A stretch of 64,000 nt of DNA from Sinomonas cellulolyticus. GTDB lineage: Bacteria > Actinomycetota > Actinomycetes > Actinomycetales > Micrococcaceae. The DNA lies in contig NZ_BNCM01000015.1 in NCBI RefSeq assembly GCF_014656475.1, positions 27,170 to 91,169 of the forward strand, in the 5' to 3' direction. This document shows positions 39,482 to 47,801 of the stretch, piece after piece. Each line of letters starts with the position of its first letter. Position 1 is the stretch's first letter. Both the position numbers and the translations under genes were made by a program. The notes below the pieces were generated by a model. The model did no database searches and was not told the origin of the DNA. It was given only the letters and a program-made list of their open reading frames with translations.

Positions 39482-41664
39482 TCGAGGCCTTCGAGGAGGG
39501 CCGACGACGCCGCCTCGGCCTTCGCCGCGTCGTCGAACCAGTACTCCTCGAGGGTCGGCACGATCTCGGTGTCCACGACGCCGCGGAACCAGTCCGCGAA
39601 CGAGGAGACGCGCTCCTCCGCCGGCGGCGTGACGAACGAGTGCCCGAGGCGGAACTCGGAGCCGAGCGCCGGGTCGTCGGCGATGCGGTCGTTGAGGGCC
39701 TCGAAGTGGAATCGCACGAGCTCGAGCTCCTTCTCGTCCACGCCGTGGCGCGTGGACATCCACGACTGCCATGCGTCGTTGACGCTCGGCTCGAGCGAGA
39801 CGAACGCGAAGCGCCGCCGGAACGCGAGGTCCATGATCGCGAGGGAGCGGTCGGCGAGGTTCATGGTGCCGATGATGTAGAGGTTGCTCGGCACGTGCAC
39901 GCTCTCAGTGCCCGAGCGCGGGTAGGCGAGCTGCAGGGACTCGCGCGGGGACCGCTTGCCGGCCTCGATGAGGGTCAGCAGCTCTCCGAAGACCTGGACC
40001 GGGTTGCCGCGGTTGATCTCCTCGATGAGCATCACGTGCGGGACGTCAGGGTTGGCGTTGGCCCGCTCGACCATCTCGAGGAACGGGCCGTCCACGAGCG
40101 TGAGCTTCCCGTCCGAGCCCGGGCGCCAGCCGCGCACGAAGTCCTCGTAGCTGGAGTTCGGGTGGAACTGGGTGGCGCGCAGGGCCGACTTGTTGTCCCT
40201 GGTGCCGATGAGCGCGTAGGCGAGGCGACGCGCGAGCCAGGTCTTGCCCGTGCCGGGAGGGCCTTGGAGGATGAGGTTCTTCTTGGACCGCCACCGGGCC
40301 AGGTACGAGTTGAGGTCGGACTCGTCGATGAAGCAGCCGTCGGTGACGATGTCGTGCACCGTGTAGCTGGCCTGCGGCGAGACGGGGGTCGGATCGTCCT
40401 CCGGCTCGGGGGCCTCGTCCGTGGTGCCCTGGGCGTGCGCGCCCTGGCCGTACCGCTCGAGGTAGGCGGTCCAGGACAGCTCGGGGAAGGAGTGGACCGC
40501 GAACTGGGGATCCTCGAACTTCGACGCGAGGGTGTCGAGCAGCGTCACGTACGCGGCGCCGTCGGCCGTGAAGAAGTCCTGGTCGAGCATGAGCTCGGTC
40601 TTCAGGTAGGTCCGCGAGCGGCCGTCCAGGGGCAGGAAGTTCCACGGACGCACCCAGAACAGGCCCATCGTGAGCTTCGTGCCGACGCGGTAGATGTCGC
40701 GGGCCCGGTCATAGGCGGCGGCCAGCCGGAACCGTTCGTGGTCCTCACTCGAGTCGGCCGTGGCGAGGGCCGCCTCGAAGACGTCCCAGAGGCTGTCGAT
40801 GTCGTCCCGCTGGCGGGTCCCTGCCGGCGGGAAGAACCACGAGTTCTGGTTGTTCAGGAGGGGGATGCCGTCGAAGGCCGTGGGCGCCGGGACCTTGACG
40901 CCGAGGAAGGCCGCCCAGTCGGCGGCGATCTCGGTGCGCTTGGCGGGCGTGGTGCCGCGGTTGAACGTGCCCATGACGGTGAAGGGGCAGATGTCCTTCA
41001 GCGGCACCGGGTTGTCCCGCCAGTCGCGGTCCATGAGGAATCCGAGCTCCTCGTGGCGCTCCTGCATGGCGCGGAGGTGGGCGAGAAGCTCGGGGCGCCG
41101 GTTGCGGAACCTCAGGAGGGCCGTTGCCATCGCCTCGTAGAAGGCCGTCCACTCGAAGCGCTGCTCGGGCTTCGGGTCGTGGTCGCCGAACCGCTTGGCC
41201 CACGCCGGATCGTTGCGGAACCGGTCCGTGTCCTGGGCGTCGCCCCAGAAGGTGAAGCGGAGGAGTTCCTCGCGCATCCAGTGGCCGGGCGTGACCTTCC
41301 AGATGGTGTGCCGGCCGGTGTAGAGGTACCACTCCCGCGGCGAGTCCACGCGGGTCCAGTCGACGGCGATCTTGCGGCCGTCGCCGGGGTTGGCGGTGAT
41401 GACGCCCACGGCCTTGATCGCCATGACGGGGACGGCGTGCCCGCGGGGATCGAACGGGAGGCCCTTGCGGCGGACGTAGGTCGACTTCAGGGCGATCTGG
41501 TCGCCCACCTTCATCGACTTCACGGTGTCGAGGTAACGGTCCTCGAACCCGTTCTCCCAGATGTGCTGCGAGATGAACCGTTCGGTCTGGTCCTGCGGTT
41601 CCTGGTCTGCGTAGTACGCCCCGACAAACCAGTACTGACCTTCGGGAACGCCCGCTTCCACCAT
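39478..41664 (-). CDS. mcrB: McrB-type AAA+ GTPase with EVE/PUA-like N-terminal domain
   Basis: A 728-residue McrB. The C-terminal AAA+ domain has Walker A GPPGTGKTW (near 478), Walker B MLIEEINRGN (near 545), and the McrB marker MNLADRSLAIMDLAFRRRF (near 605-625), related to the MNTADRS nucleotide-sensing motif. The N-terminal ~150 residues (YWFVGAYYADQ, MKVGDQIALKS, AVGVITANPGDGRKIAVDW) look like an EVE/PUA-type modified-base reader in place of the E. coli DUF3578 domain. Residues ~170-440 form a helical linker. ATG 41664 has AGGA 5 nt upstream. The odd reader suggests a target different from 5-methylcytosine in the RmC context. Confidence 0.9.
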   Translation of the reverse strand: MVEAGVPEGQYWFVGAYYADQEPQDQTERFISQHIWENGFEDRYLDTVKSMKVGDQIALKSTYVRRKGLPFDPRGHAVPVMAIKAVGVITANPGDGRKIAVDWTRVDSPREWYLYTGRHTIWKVTPGHWMREELLRFTFWGDAQDTDRFRNDPAWAKRFGDHDPKPEQRFEWTAFYEAMATALLRFRNRRPELLAHLRAMQERHEELGFLMDRDWRDNPVPLKDICPFTVMGTFNRGTTPAKRTEIAADWAAFLGVKVPAPTAFDGIPLLNNQNSWFFPPAGTRQRDDIDSLWDVFEAALATADSSEDHERFRLAAAYDRARDIYRVGTKLTMGLFWVRPWNFLPLDGRSRTYLKTELMLDQDFFTADGAAYVTLLDTLASKFEDPQFAVHSFPELSWTAYLERYGQGAHAQGTTDEAPEPEDDPTPVSPQASYTVHDIVTDGCFIDESDLNSYLARWRSKKNLILQGPPGTGKTWLARRLAYALIGTRDNKSALRATQFHPNSSYEDFVRGWRPGSDGKLTLVDGPFLEMVERANANPDVPHVMLIEEINRGNPVQVFGELLTLIEAGKRSPRESLQLAYPRSGTESVHVPSNLYIIGTMNLADRSLAIMDLAFRRRFAFVSLEPSVNDAWQSWMSTRHGVDEKELELVRFHFEALNDRIADDPALGSEFRLGHSFVTPPAEERVSSFADWFRGVVDTEIVPTLEEYWFDDAAKAEAASSALLEGLE

Positions 41665-41844
41665 TGATGTCCTGCCTTCTCCGCCTGCGCCGCGACCCAC
41701 GGCACCCAAAGCATTAGATCATGTTCTGATGAACGCTGCGCCGATGCGAAGGACGGCCGCGGGGCACCCGCGGCGGGTCGCGGCGGTGGCCGGGGCGGCC
41801 CCCCATTGTCGCCGTCCCGGACACCGCCGTCCCCCCTTCCAGAA

Positions 41845-41869
41845 TGCTGCATCCTGCCCCGATGCAGCA
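41845..41869 (-). terminator. Stem-loop between a small hypothetical gene and mcrB
   Basis: TGCTGCATC (41845-41853) and GATGCAGCA (41861-41869) form a perfect 9-bp stem with a 7-nt loop. It lies 39 bp past the stop of the 103-residue gene and about 180 bp before mcrB, in the transcribed direction. It could end the small gene or act as an operator for mcrBC. The rest of this 244-bp gap shows no clear promoter to me. Confidence 0.4.
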
Positions 41870-41908
41870 CTCACAGGAGACCAGAGGGGTCCGACATTTC
41901 TTCCCGTG

Positions 41909-42220
41909 TCAGGAGGCCGGGCACGGCACGAGGAGGTGGAACACCTCGTCCCGGACGCCGATCCGCACCGCTTCGTGTTCGGGCAGTCCGCTCATGACGT
42001 CGTTCCCCACCGCCAGAGTGCCTGAGCGCCGTTCGTTGCTGCGCGGACTCCACAGCACGGACCGCTCGGTTCCGCCCACGGACACCGTCACCACGGTGGG
42101 CACGATCGGGAACGCCGTCAGGGCGCTCCCCGGGATCCGCAGCACCTCGGAGTTGCGGTCGGACTCGGTCACCGGCTGGGAAGTGACCACCTGCGCGTAT
42201 TCGTTGTCCCACGTGTGCAT
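41909..42220 (-). CDS. Small hypothetical protein upstream of mcrBC
   Basis: A 103-residue protein I do not recognise. It has no membrane helix or signal peptide, and looks beta-rich (PTVVTVSVGGTERSVLW, AVRIGVRDEVFHLLV). The frame has the window's usual GC-biased third positions, which argues that it is real, and no competing frame is better. ATG 42220 has no clear ribosome binding site; TTG 42226 is in frame. It is co-directional with mcrB and mcrC and separated from them by a stem-loop, so a defence role is only a positional guess. Confidence 0.5.
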   Translation of the reverse strand: MHTWDNEYAQVVTSQPVTESDRNSEVLRIPGSALTAFPIVPTVVTVSVGGTERSVLWSPRSNERRSGTLAVGNDVMSGLPEHEAVRIGVRDEVFHLLVPCPAS

Positions 42221-42276
42221 CCTCAAGCCGTATCACGGCCAGCAGGATCCTCGCGTGAGCGACACCGCGGGGGCGG

Positions 42277-43192
42277 TCACACCGGGAGCGGCACTCCGCT
42301 CAGCCGCTCGAGGGCAGCCACGAGCCCGGCAGCGGCCGCCGGATCGAGGGCCGATGGCCGAGGGGTGTGCCTCGTGGGCCGCCCGCTCAGCTGGAACGGG
42401 CCCGACGGTCCCCAGTAGTCGCCGTTGGCCACGGCAGGACCAGCGGCACCGGCAACGAGCACGGCCGCCGCGCGGTCCTTGCCCTGCCCGATCAGCCGCA
42501 GTAGGGGCCGCAGGCCCGGGAAGGCCTCGGGCTGGTTGACGGCGACGCCGTCCCGGGCCGGGGCGAGAGCGTCCATGGCCGTCCCGGGGTGGACCACTAC
42601 CGATGAGGCGGCTGTGCCCTTGAGCCGCCGCGCGAGCTCGAACCCGAGCGACATCACGGCGAGCTTGGACTGGGCGTACTTGGCCAGGTCGGAGAGCGGC
42701 TCGGCCGGGTCCGGCACGGCGTCCGCCGGTGCCCTGGCCACGGCGTGGCTGATGCTCCCCACGGTCACGAGCCGGCCGCCGCACTCGACGAGCCGCGTCA
42801 GGGCACCCGCCACGAGCGCATACGTGCCCAACGCGTTGGTTCCCCAGAACAGCTCGAAGCCGTCGTCCGTCGTCCGCGGGCGCGGACCCCGGTCCGCGCG
42901 CGGCTTCACGTGGTCGGGAAGACCCACAGCCCCCGCGTTGGCGACCACCGCGTCGAGGCGGGGCAGCGACGCCAGGAGGGCGGCGGCGTCGTGCGCCGAG
43001 GCGAGGCTCGCCAGGTCCAGGGCCACCGTGCGCACGACGGCGCCCGGCACCTGCGCCCGGATGCTCGCATCAGCGGCGGCGCCCCGCTGCGGCGAGCTGC
43101 TCCGCCGCGAAGTAGCCGATCCCGGCCGTGGCACCCGTGACCACCACCGTTGCACCGTCGAGACGGGGCAGCGCAGGCGGGGTTCGGAGCAC
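42277..43192 (-). pseudogene. SDR-family oxidoreductase, frameshifted with internal deletion
   Basis: A retinol-dehydrogenase-like SDR split over two frames. From GTG 43192 the first frame reads MLRTPPALPRLDGATVVVTG, then ATAGIGYFAAEQLAAAG, and hits TGA at 43070-43072. The rest, in the +1 frame, starts around ADASIRAQVPG and keeps VANAG, NALGTYALV, VTVGSISH and YAQSKLAV (the YxxxK site) to the stop at 42277. Between the halves the expected second strand and basic cofactor-selecting residues (about 10-14 residues) are missing, so the event is a deletion that also shifted the frame. The product should be inactive. An assembly error is possible but would need to remove tens of bases. Confidence 0.75.
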
Positions 43193-43204
43193 GGGGGTCC
43201 CGGG

Positions 43205-43633
43205 TCAGGAGCCGACGGTCTTGACGATGTGCACGTCGCAGGGGGCGGAGTGGGCCACGGAGTTTGCGACGCTCCCGAGGAACCTGCCGATGCCCTGCAT
43301 GCCGCGGTTGCCCACAACGATCATCCGCGCCCCCATGCGCTCCGCCTCGGCGATGATCGCCTCGGCCGGCTTGCCGCGCGCCGCGCCGTACGTGATGGTC
43401 AGGCCGGGCGTCGCGAGGTCTGCTGCGACCTTCTTGGCGGTGGCGACCGTGGAGTCCGCGTCCGAGACGATCCACGTGTCGCTGCCGCTGTGGATGACCT
43501 CGGTCCGGTCGGTATCGAAGGCTGAGACCACGTGGAGGGGCGCGCCGAGGGCCACGGCGAGATTGCGGGCTTCCAGGGCGGCGTGGTGGGCGGTCTCGCT
43601 GCCGTCCACGCCGACGACGATGGGTCCAGTCAT
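43205..43633 (-). CDS. Universal stress protein (UspA family)
   Basis: A 142-residue single-domain USP. MTGPIVVGVDGSETAHHAA opens the Rossmann-like fold with the conserved Asp, and the ATP-binding signature Gx2Gx9G(S/T) is present as GNRGMQGIGRFLGS (residues ~113-126), so this is an ATP-binding member. ATG 43633 has AGGAG upstream. It lies 12 bp before the broken SDR and downstream of the NAD(P)-binding protein gene. USPs of this class are induced in stationary phase and stress; no specific partner is evident. Confidence 0.92.
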   Translation of the reverse strand: MTGPIVVGVDGSETAHHAALEARNLAVALGAPLHVVSAFDTDRTEVIHSGSDTWIVSDADSTVATAKKVAADLATPGLTITYGAARGKPAEAIIAEAERMGARMIVVGNRGMQGIGRFLGSVANSVAHSAPCDVHIVKTVGS

Positions 43634-43764
43634 GATGCGCTCCTGAGTGCGTCGTGGGGCTGATGGGGCCAGAGTACCGGGAGCCTCCCGCGGTTGCCCG
43701 GCGGCGCGGCGCGCGGAGGCACCGGCGTCCCGGGAGGCGTCGGTCGGGCTCGCGGCCCCTCCGG

Positions 43765-44415
43765 TCAGAGGGAGGCGAGGGCCTCGTCGATCGGTGTGTC
43801 GCCCTGGTTGAAGCCCACGAACTGGTGCACGGTGCGCGGCTCGCGCAGCGCGGCCGCCACCACAGCGGCGACGTCCGCCCGGCTGACGCTGCGGGCGTCC
43901 TCGGGGCCCGCGAGGGCGATCCTGCCGGTTCCGGGGTCGAGGGTGAGGGCGGAGGGGCCGAGGATGGTCCAGTCCAGGCTCGTGCCGCGCAGGTGCTCGT
44001 CCGCGGCGGCCTTGGCCTCGGCGTAGTGGAAGAACGGGTTCGACTCGGGCACGCCGTGGTCGGGGCGCGCGCCGAGGTAGGAGACCATGAGGTACCGGGG
44101 CACCTGGGCGTCGGCGGCCGCCTTCATCGAGCGGATGGCGGCATCCCGGTCCACGGCCATGGTGCGTGCAGGGTTGCCTCCTCCGGCTCCGGCGGACCAC
44201 ACGACGGCGTCGTGCCCGGCAAGGATCTCCGCGAGGGCGGCCTCGTCGAGGGTCTCGACGTCTGCCACGACAGGGGCAGCGCCGGTGGCCTCAACCTCCG
44301 CCGCATGGTCGGGGTTGCGGATGATCGAGGTGACCTCGTCGCCGCGCTCCACGAGCAGCGGGGCGAGGAGGAGGGCCACCTTCCCGTGGCCTCCGATGAT
44401 GGCGATGCGTGACAT
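43765..44415 (-). CDS. NAD(P)-binding protein, atypical SDR (NmrA/YwnB-like)
   Basis: A 216-residue atypical SDR with GGHGKVALLLAPLL (residues 8-21) as the dinucleotide motif, then SIIRNPDHAAEVEATGA and VWSAGAGGG, typical of the NAD(P)H-binding family related to biliverdin reductase B and YwnB. The YxxxK pair is present as YAEAK near 130. ATG 44415 has AAGGAG 5 nt upstream. Members reduce quinones or flavins or act as redox sensors. It is separated from the USP gene by 131 bp and shares direction with it; no clear pathway. Confidence 0.88.
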   Translation of the reverse strand: MSRIAIIGGHGKVALLLAPLLVERGDEVTSIIRNPDHAAEVEATGAAPVVADVETLDEAALAEILAGHDAVVWSAGAGGGNPARTMAVDRDAAIRSMKAAADAQVPRYLMVSYLGARPDHGVPESNPFFHYAEAKAAADEHLRGTSLDWTILGPSALTLDPGTGRIALAGPEDARSVSRADVAAVVAAALREPRTVHQFVGFNQGDTPIDEALASL

Positions 44416-44562
44416 GCTGGCTCCTTCTGATCGGCGGCGTGGTGCGGGACCAGTCCCACCCTGCCACGCGCGTGCCCTCGTGCCCACTCATCCCGGCGCT
44501 GAACCGAGCCACGCCGAGGCTGCCGAGCTCAAGCGGCGGACAACTGGGCGGGACTGCACGCC

Positions 44563-45045
44563 TCAGGCTCGCCTCTCGCGCTCCCACTCGTCCAGAAGCT
44601 GCGGCATGCGCTCGGCGATGAACCGGTAGAAGTGAGCCATGTCCTCGACCCGGGCCTGTGCCTTGGAGCCTGGGGCAAGCTCACCGGCGAGGGCCGTGGA
44701 CAGCGACCCGAGCCGCTGGTACACCGGGTTCTGCCTCAGGGTGGCCACGTACCAGAGGTCGTCGGGCAGGGCGTACCGGTCGCGCCGGCTCCCCGGCTGG
44801 GATACGCGGTGCACGAAGCCGACCGTCTGCAGGTACCGCACCGCCCCAGAGACCGCGGCCGCGCTCACGCCGAGCACCTCCGCCAGCTCGGCCGCGGTCA
44901 GGGCCCCGTCCTCGGCGACGACCAGCGCCAGGAGCGCGCGCGCCGGGATGCGGGGGAAGCCCGCGGCGATCATGACCGCCGCCGAGGCCTCGGCCGCATC
45001 CGGGAGCCCGGGCGCCTCGGAAGGAGTGTCCGGCTCGGCGCTCAT
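44563..45045 (-). CDS. GbsR/MarR-like regulator of the adjacent ABC exporter
   Basis: A 160-residue winged-helix regulator: IPARALLALVVAEDG, LTAAELAEVLGVSAAAVSGAVRYLQTVGFV (helix-turn-helix, residues ~50-80), and a helical C-terminus (RFIAERMPQLLDEWERERR) for dimer formation. It is of the GbsR/MarR type commonly placed with ATPase-permease pairs in actinobacteria. ATG 45045 overlaps the permease stop by 4 nt, so it is the third gene of the operon that starts at 47691. The perfect palindrome over that operon's promoter (47721-47736) is its likely operator, giving autoregulation. Confidence 0.87.
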   Translation of the reverse strand: MSAEPDTPSEAPGLPDAAEASAAVMIAAGFPRIPARALLALVVAEDGALTAAELAEVLGVSAAAVSGAVRYLQTVGFVHRVSQPGSRRDRYALPDDLWYVATLRQNPVYQRLGSLSTALAGELAPGSKAQARVEDMAHFYRFIAERMPQLLDEWERERRA

Positions 45046-46664
45046 GCCGACCCCACTTCACGGCGCCGCATGAGGGCCAACGCGAGGGCTGCCGTGCCCG
45101 CGCTGATGGCGAGCATCCAGAATCCGCCGGCCCAGTCGGTTCCGCCCGGGCCGGGGACCGGGGTGTGCGAGAACGGGGAGAGGTCCTGGACGGACTTGTC
45201 GACGCCGATGAGGCCGCCGAAGACGCCCAGCAGGACCGCGACGCCCAGGATCGTCCAGCCCGCGGGGATGGTTGCGCGCGGCCAGACCACGAAGACGAGA
45301 GCGGGGACGGCGAGGAAGATGAGGGCCGCAGGAACCTGGTCGAGGGCGGTCAGCCAGACGTCGCCCACGGCGGCGGAGGTGTCTCCCGAGGCAGTGAGCG
45401 AGGCCCACGCACCCACAGCGGTCAGGAACAGGACGGCGACGATGGTCAGTGCGCCGAGGCCGAGATAGTCCGCGAACCAGCGCATACGGCCCAGCGGCTG
45501 CGACACGAGCCAGGGACCGGTCCCGGCGGCCTCCTCCTGCCGCGCCCGGATCACGGCCTGCAGGGCGCACGCCGCCGCGAGGACGCCGGCCAGCAGGAAG
45601 AAGACGGAGACGAGCAGCTGGGACGTCGAGGTGCCCTGGGCGTTGAGCATCTTGCGCAGCGCGGCCGTCGTGTCTTGGTTGGCAGAGGTGATCGCGTCGA
45701 TGGCCGAGCCCAGGGCGCCCGTCAGGAGGCCTGTTGCGAGGCCGCCGATGCACCATCCGATGATGGATCCCATCTGGAGCCGGGCAGAGAGGGCGAACGA
45801 GCCGTTCAGCGTCGGGCGTGCGTCGGGCCGCCCGGTGCGTCCGGCGAGGAGGGCGGCGCCCACGTCGCGGCGGTCCATGATGAGGGCCGTCGCTGCGGTG
45901 CACGCGGTGCCGAGTGCCAGCGGGAGGAGCAGCGGCCACCAGCGGTCGCCCGTGTAGGCGAAGGTCTGCTGCCCCCACCCGATCGGCGAGAGCCAGCTCG
46001 GCCAGCCGGCGGTCATGGTCATGCCGTCGGCCCCGGGGGTGCCGGCGGCATCGCCGAAGCCGCGCAGGAGGTAGGCGACGAGCACGAGGGAGGCGGAGAC
46101 GGCGTTCGCTCCCCGGGACGTGCTCATGAACTCCCCGGCCAGCAGGCCGACCCCGAGGAAGGCGATGCCGACGGCGCCGGTGGCCGCACCGGCCAGCACG
46201 GACCCGGCAGGGTCGAGGTTCCCGGCCATGAAGCACACGGCCACGACGATCGCGGCCAGGATGTTGGCCACGACGCCGTGCAGCACCGTGGCGAGCAGCG
46301 GCAGCATCCGCCCCGCCGGGGTCGCGGCCGTCATTTCCGCCCTGCCGCTCTCCTCCTCCGCACGGGAGTGGCGCACCGCCATGAAGGTGCTCATCCACCC
46401 CGCCAGCAGCGCGAGGAAGGTGAAGATCTCGAAGAACGTGAAGGCCCCGAGCCCCGGCCCGCGGGCGAGGCCGCGGAACACGAGGATCGCGGGGGTCGCG
46501 AGGGCGACCTTGAGGATCTCGGACTGGGTGGTGACGTCGCCGTAGGTCTTGGCCACGGCCGCGGAGGCAAACAGCGTCATGGCGCCGATGCCGACGATCC
46601 AGCCGGCGAGCTGCCAACGGTCCCGCCGGAGGCGCTGCCTGTAGAGGGAGACGAAGGTGCCCAT
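45042..46664 (-). CDS. ABC-2 type exporter permease (polyketide-antibiotic exporter-like)
   Basis: A 540-residue permease with about 12 membrane helices, twice the usual ABC-2 size, as in actinobacterial polyketide/tetronasin-type exporter permeases. It starts MGTFVSLYRQRLRRDRWQLAGW and has FEIFTFLALLAGWMSTFMAVRHSRAEEESGRAE near residue 75-105, a conserved cytoplasmic phrase of this group. ATG 46664 follows the ATPase stop with 1 nt between (TGAGATG). One permease of this size should pair with two copies of the ATPase. The substrate may be a lipophilic antibiotic or lipid, not determined. Confidence 0.88.
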   Translation of the reverse strand: MGTFVSLYRQRLRRDRWQLAGWIVGIGAMTLFASAAVAKTYGDVTTQSEILKVALATPAILVFRGLARGPGLGAFTFFEIFTFLALLAGWMSTFMAVRHSRAEEESGRAEMTAATPAGRMLPLLATVLHGVVANILAAIVVAVCFMAGNLDPAGSVLAGAATGAVGIAFLGVGLLAGEFMSTSRGANAVSASLVLVAYLLRGFGDAAGTPGADGMTMTAGWPSWLSPIGWGQQTFAYTGDRWWPLLLPLALGTACTAATALIMDRRDVGAALLAGRTGRPDARPTLNGSFALSARLQMGSIIGWCIGGLATGLLTGALGSAIDAITSANQDTTAALRKMLNAQGTSTSQLLVSVFFLLAGVLAAACALQAVIRARQEEAAGTGPWLVSQPLGRMRWFADYLGLGALTIVAVLFLTAVGAWASLTASGDTSAAVGDVWLTALDQVPAALIFLAVPALVFVVWPRATIPAGWTILGVAVLLGVFGGLIGVDKSVQDLSPFSHTPVPGPGGTDWAGGFWMLAISAGTAALALALMRRREVGSA

Positions 46665-46665
46665 C

Positions 46666-47691
46666 TCAGGCTCCCGCGCTCGTGGTGCCGGCCTGTGCCG
46701 GGACCTCCTCCGGCGACCGGTGACGGCGGTGGCGCCGCCCGCCGTCGTCCGTGCCCTCAACGCCTCCGTTCCCGCGCTCTTCCGCCGGGACCGTGTCGCC
46801 GTAGTGGCGCAGGAAGAGCTCCTCGAGCGACGCGGGGGAGACGAGCAGGCCCTTCACTCCGAGAGCGCCGAGGAGCGGCAGGACCTCGTGGACGCGGTCG
46901 GAATCGGCGCCGAACTTCACGCGGCCCTCCGCGACCGTGAGGTCGTGGACTTCGGTGCGGGCAGCAAGCGCGGCGGTGTCGACGTGGTCGGCGGCGAAGG
47001 AGATCTCGGTCCGGGTGAGGTGCCGCAGGGAGTCGAGCGTGCCCCCGTCGACGATCCGGCCCGACCGGATGATGCTCACCCGGTCGGCGAGCCGCTCGAC
47101 CTCGGAGAGGATGTGGCTCGAGAGGAGCACGGTGGCACCGTTCTCCGAGAGGCGGCGAACCTCGCGCGTGAACACGGCTTCCATGAGCGGGTCGAGGCCG
47201 CTCGTGGGCTCGTCGAAGAGGTACAGCTCGGCGGGGGTGGCGAAGGCTGCGATGAGGGCGACCTTCTGCCGGTTGCCCTTCGAGTAGGCGCGGCCCTTCT
47301 TCGTCGGGTCGAAGTCGAAGAGCTCGCAGAGTTCCTTCTTGCGGGCCTTGTAGCGGGAGTGGTCCGTGGTGCCGCCCCGGAGGCGGGAAATGAGGTCGAT
47401 GGCCTCGCCGCCCGAGAGGTTGGGCCAGATGCTCACATCTCCCGGGATGCTTGCCACACGGCGGTGCAGCTCGACCGCGTCTCCCCACGGATCCCTGTCC
47501 AGGACGGTGACGGTGCCCGAGGTGGCGCGGGCGAGGCCGAGGAGGATGCGCAGCGTGGTCGACTTGCCTGCGCCGTTCGGGCCGAGGAAGCCATGGACCT
47601 CGCCCTGGGCCACCTCAAGGGTCAGGCCGTCGAGCGCGTGCACACGGCCGAAGTGCTTGTGGAGGTCCACTGTCTGGATGACCGTTGTCAT
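46666..47691 (-). CDS. ABC exporter ATP-binding protein
   Basis: A 341-residue ATPase: Walker A GPNGAGKST (near 37), signature YSKGNRQKV (near 140, an SKGN variant of LSGGQ common in DrrA-like exporters), Walker B LYLFDEPTSGLD (near 160) and H-loop SSHILSE. After residue 220 come a DrrA-type accessory domain and a ~35-residue Gly/Arg/Glu-rich tail (TDDGGRRHRRHRS). It is the first gene of the ATPase-permease-regulator operon. The start ATG 47691 has no good ribosome binding site, so the leader after the promoter at 47728-47754 is short and translation may be inefficient. Confidence 0.9.
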   Translation of the reverse strand: MTTVIQTVDLHKHFGRVHALDGLTLEVAQGEVHGFLGPNGAGKSTTLRILLGLARATSGTVTVLDRDPWGDAVELHRRVASIPGDVSIWPNLSGGEAIDLISRLRGGTTDHSRYKARKKELCELFDFDPTKKGRAYSKGNRQKVALIAAFATPAELYLFDEPTSGLDPLMEAVFTREVRRLSENGATVLLSSHILSEVERLADRVSIIRSGRIVDGGTLDSLRHLTRTEISFAADHVDTAALAARTEVHDLTVAEGRVKFGADSDRVHEVLPLLGALGVKGLLVSPASLEELFLRHYGDTVPAEERGNGGVEGTDDGGRRHRRHRSPEEVPAQAGTTSAGA

Positions 47692-47720
47692 GCAGATGAA
47701 GCTACGCCTGTTTCACAAGA

Positions 47721-47754
47721 TTCTGAATATTCAGAAGCATAAGGATTCCGTCAA
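47721..47754 (-). promoter_or_regulatory. Promoter with 16-bp perfect palindrome operator
   Basis: TTCTGAATATTCAGAA (47721-47736) is a perfect 16-bp palindrome. On the minus strand a TTGACG -35 (47754-47749) is followed 17-19 nt on by an AT-rich -10 region (AATATT or TATTCA) inside the palindrome. The exporter's first codon is 30 nt downstream. A bound dimer would block the -10, so repression by the operon's own GbsR/MarR-like protein is likely. Confidence 0.7.
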
Positions 47755-47801
47755 GAATCGTCCGCGCCGTGGCCGGTCGCCGCCGTGCGAGAGTGGACCC
47801 C

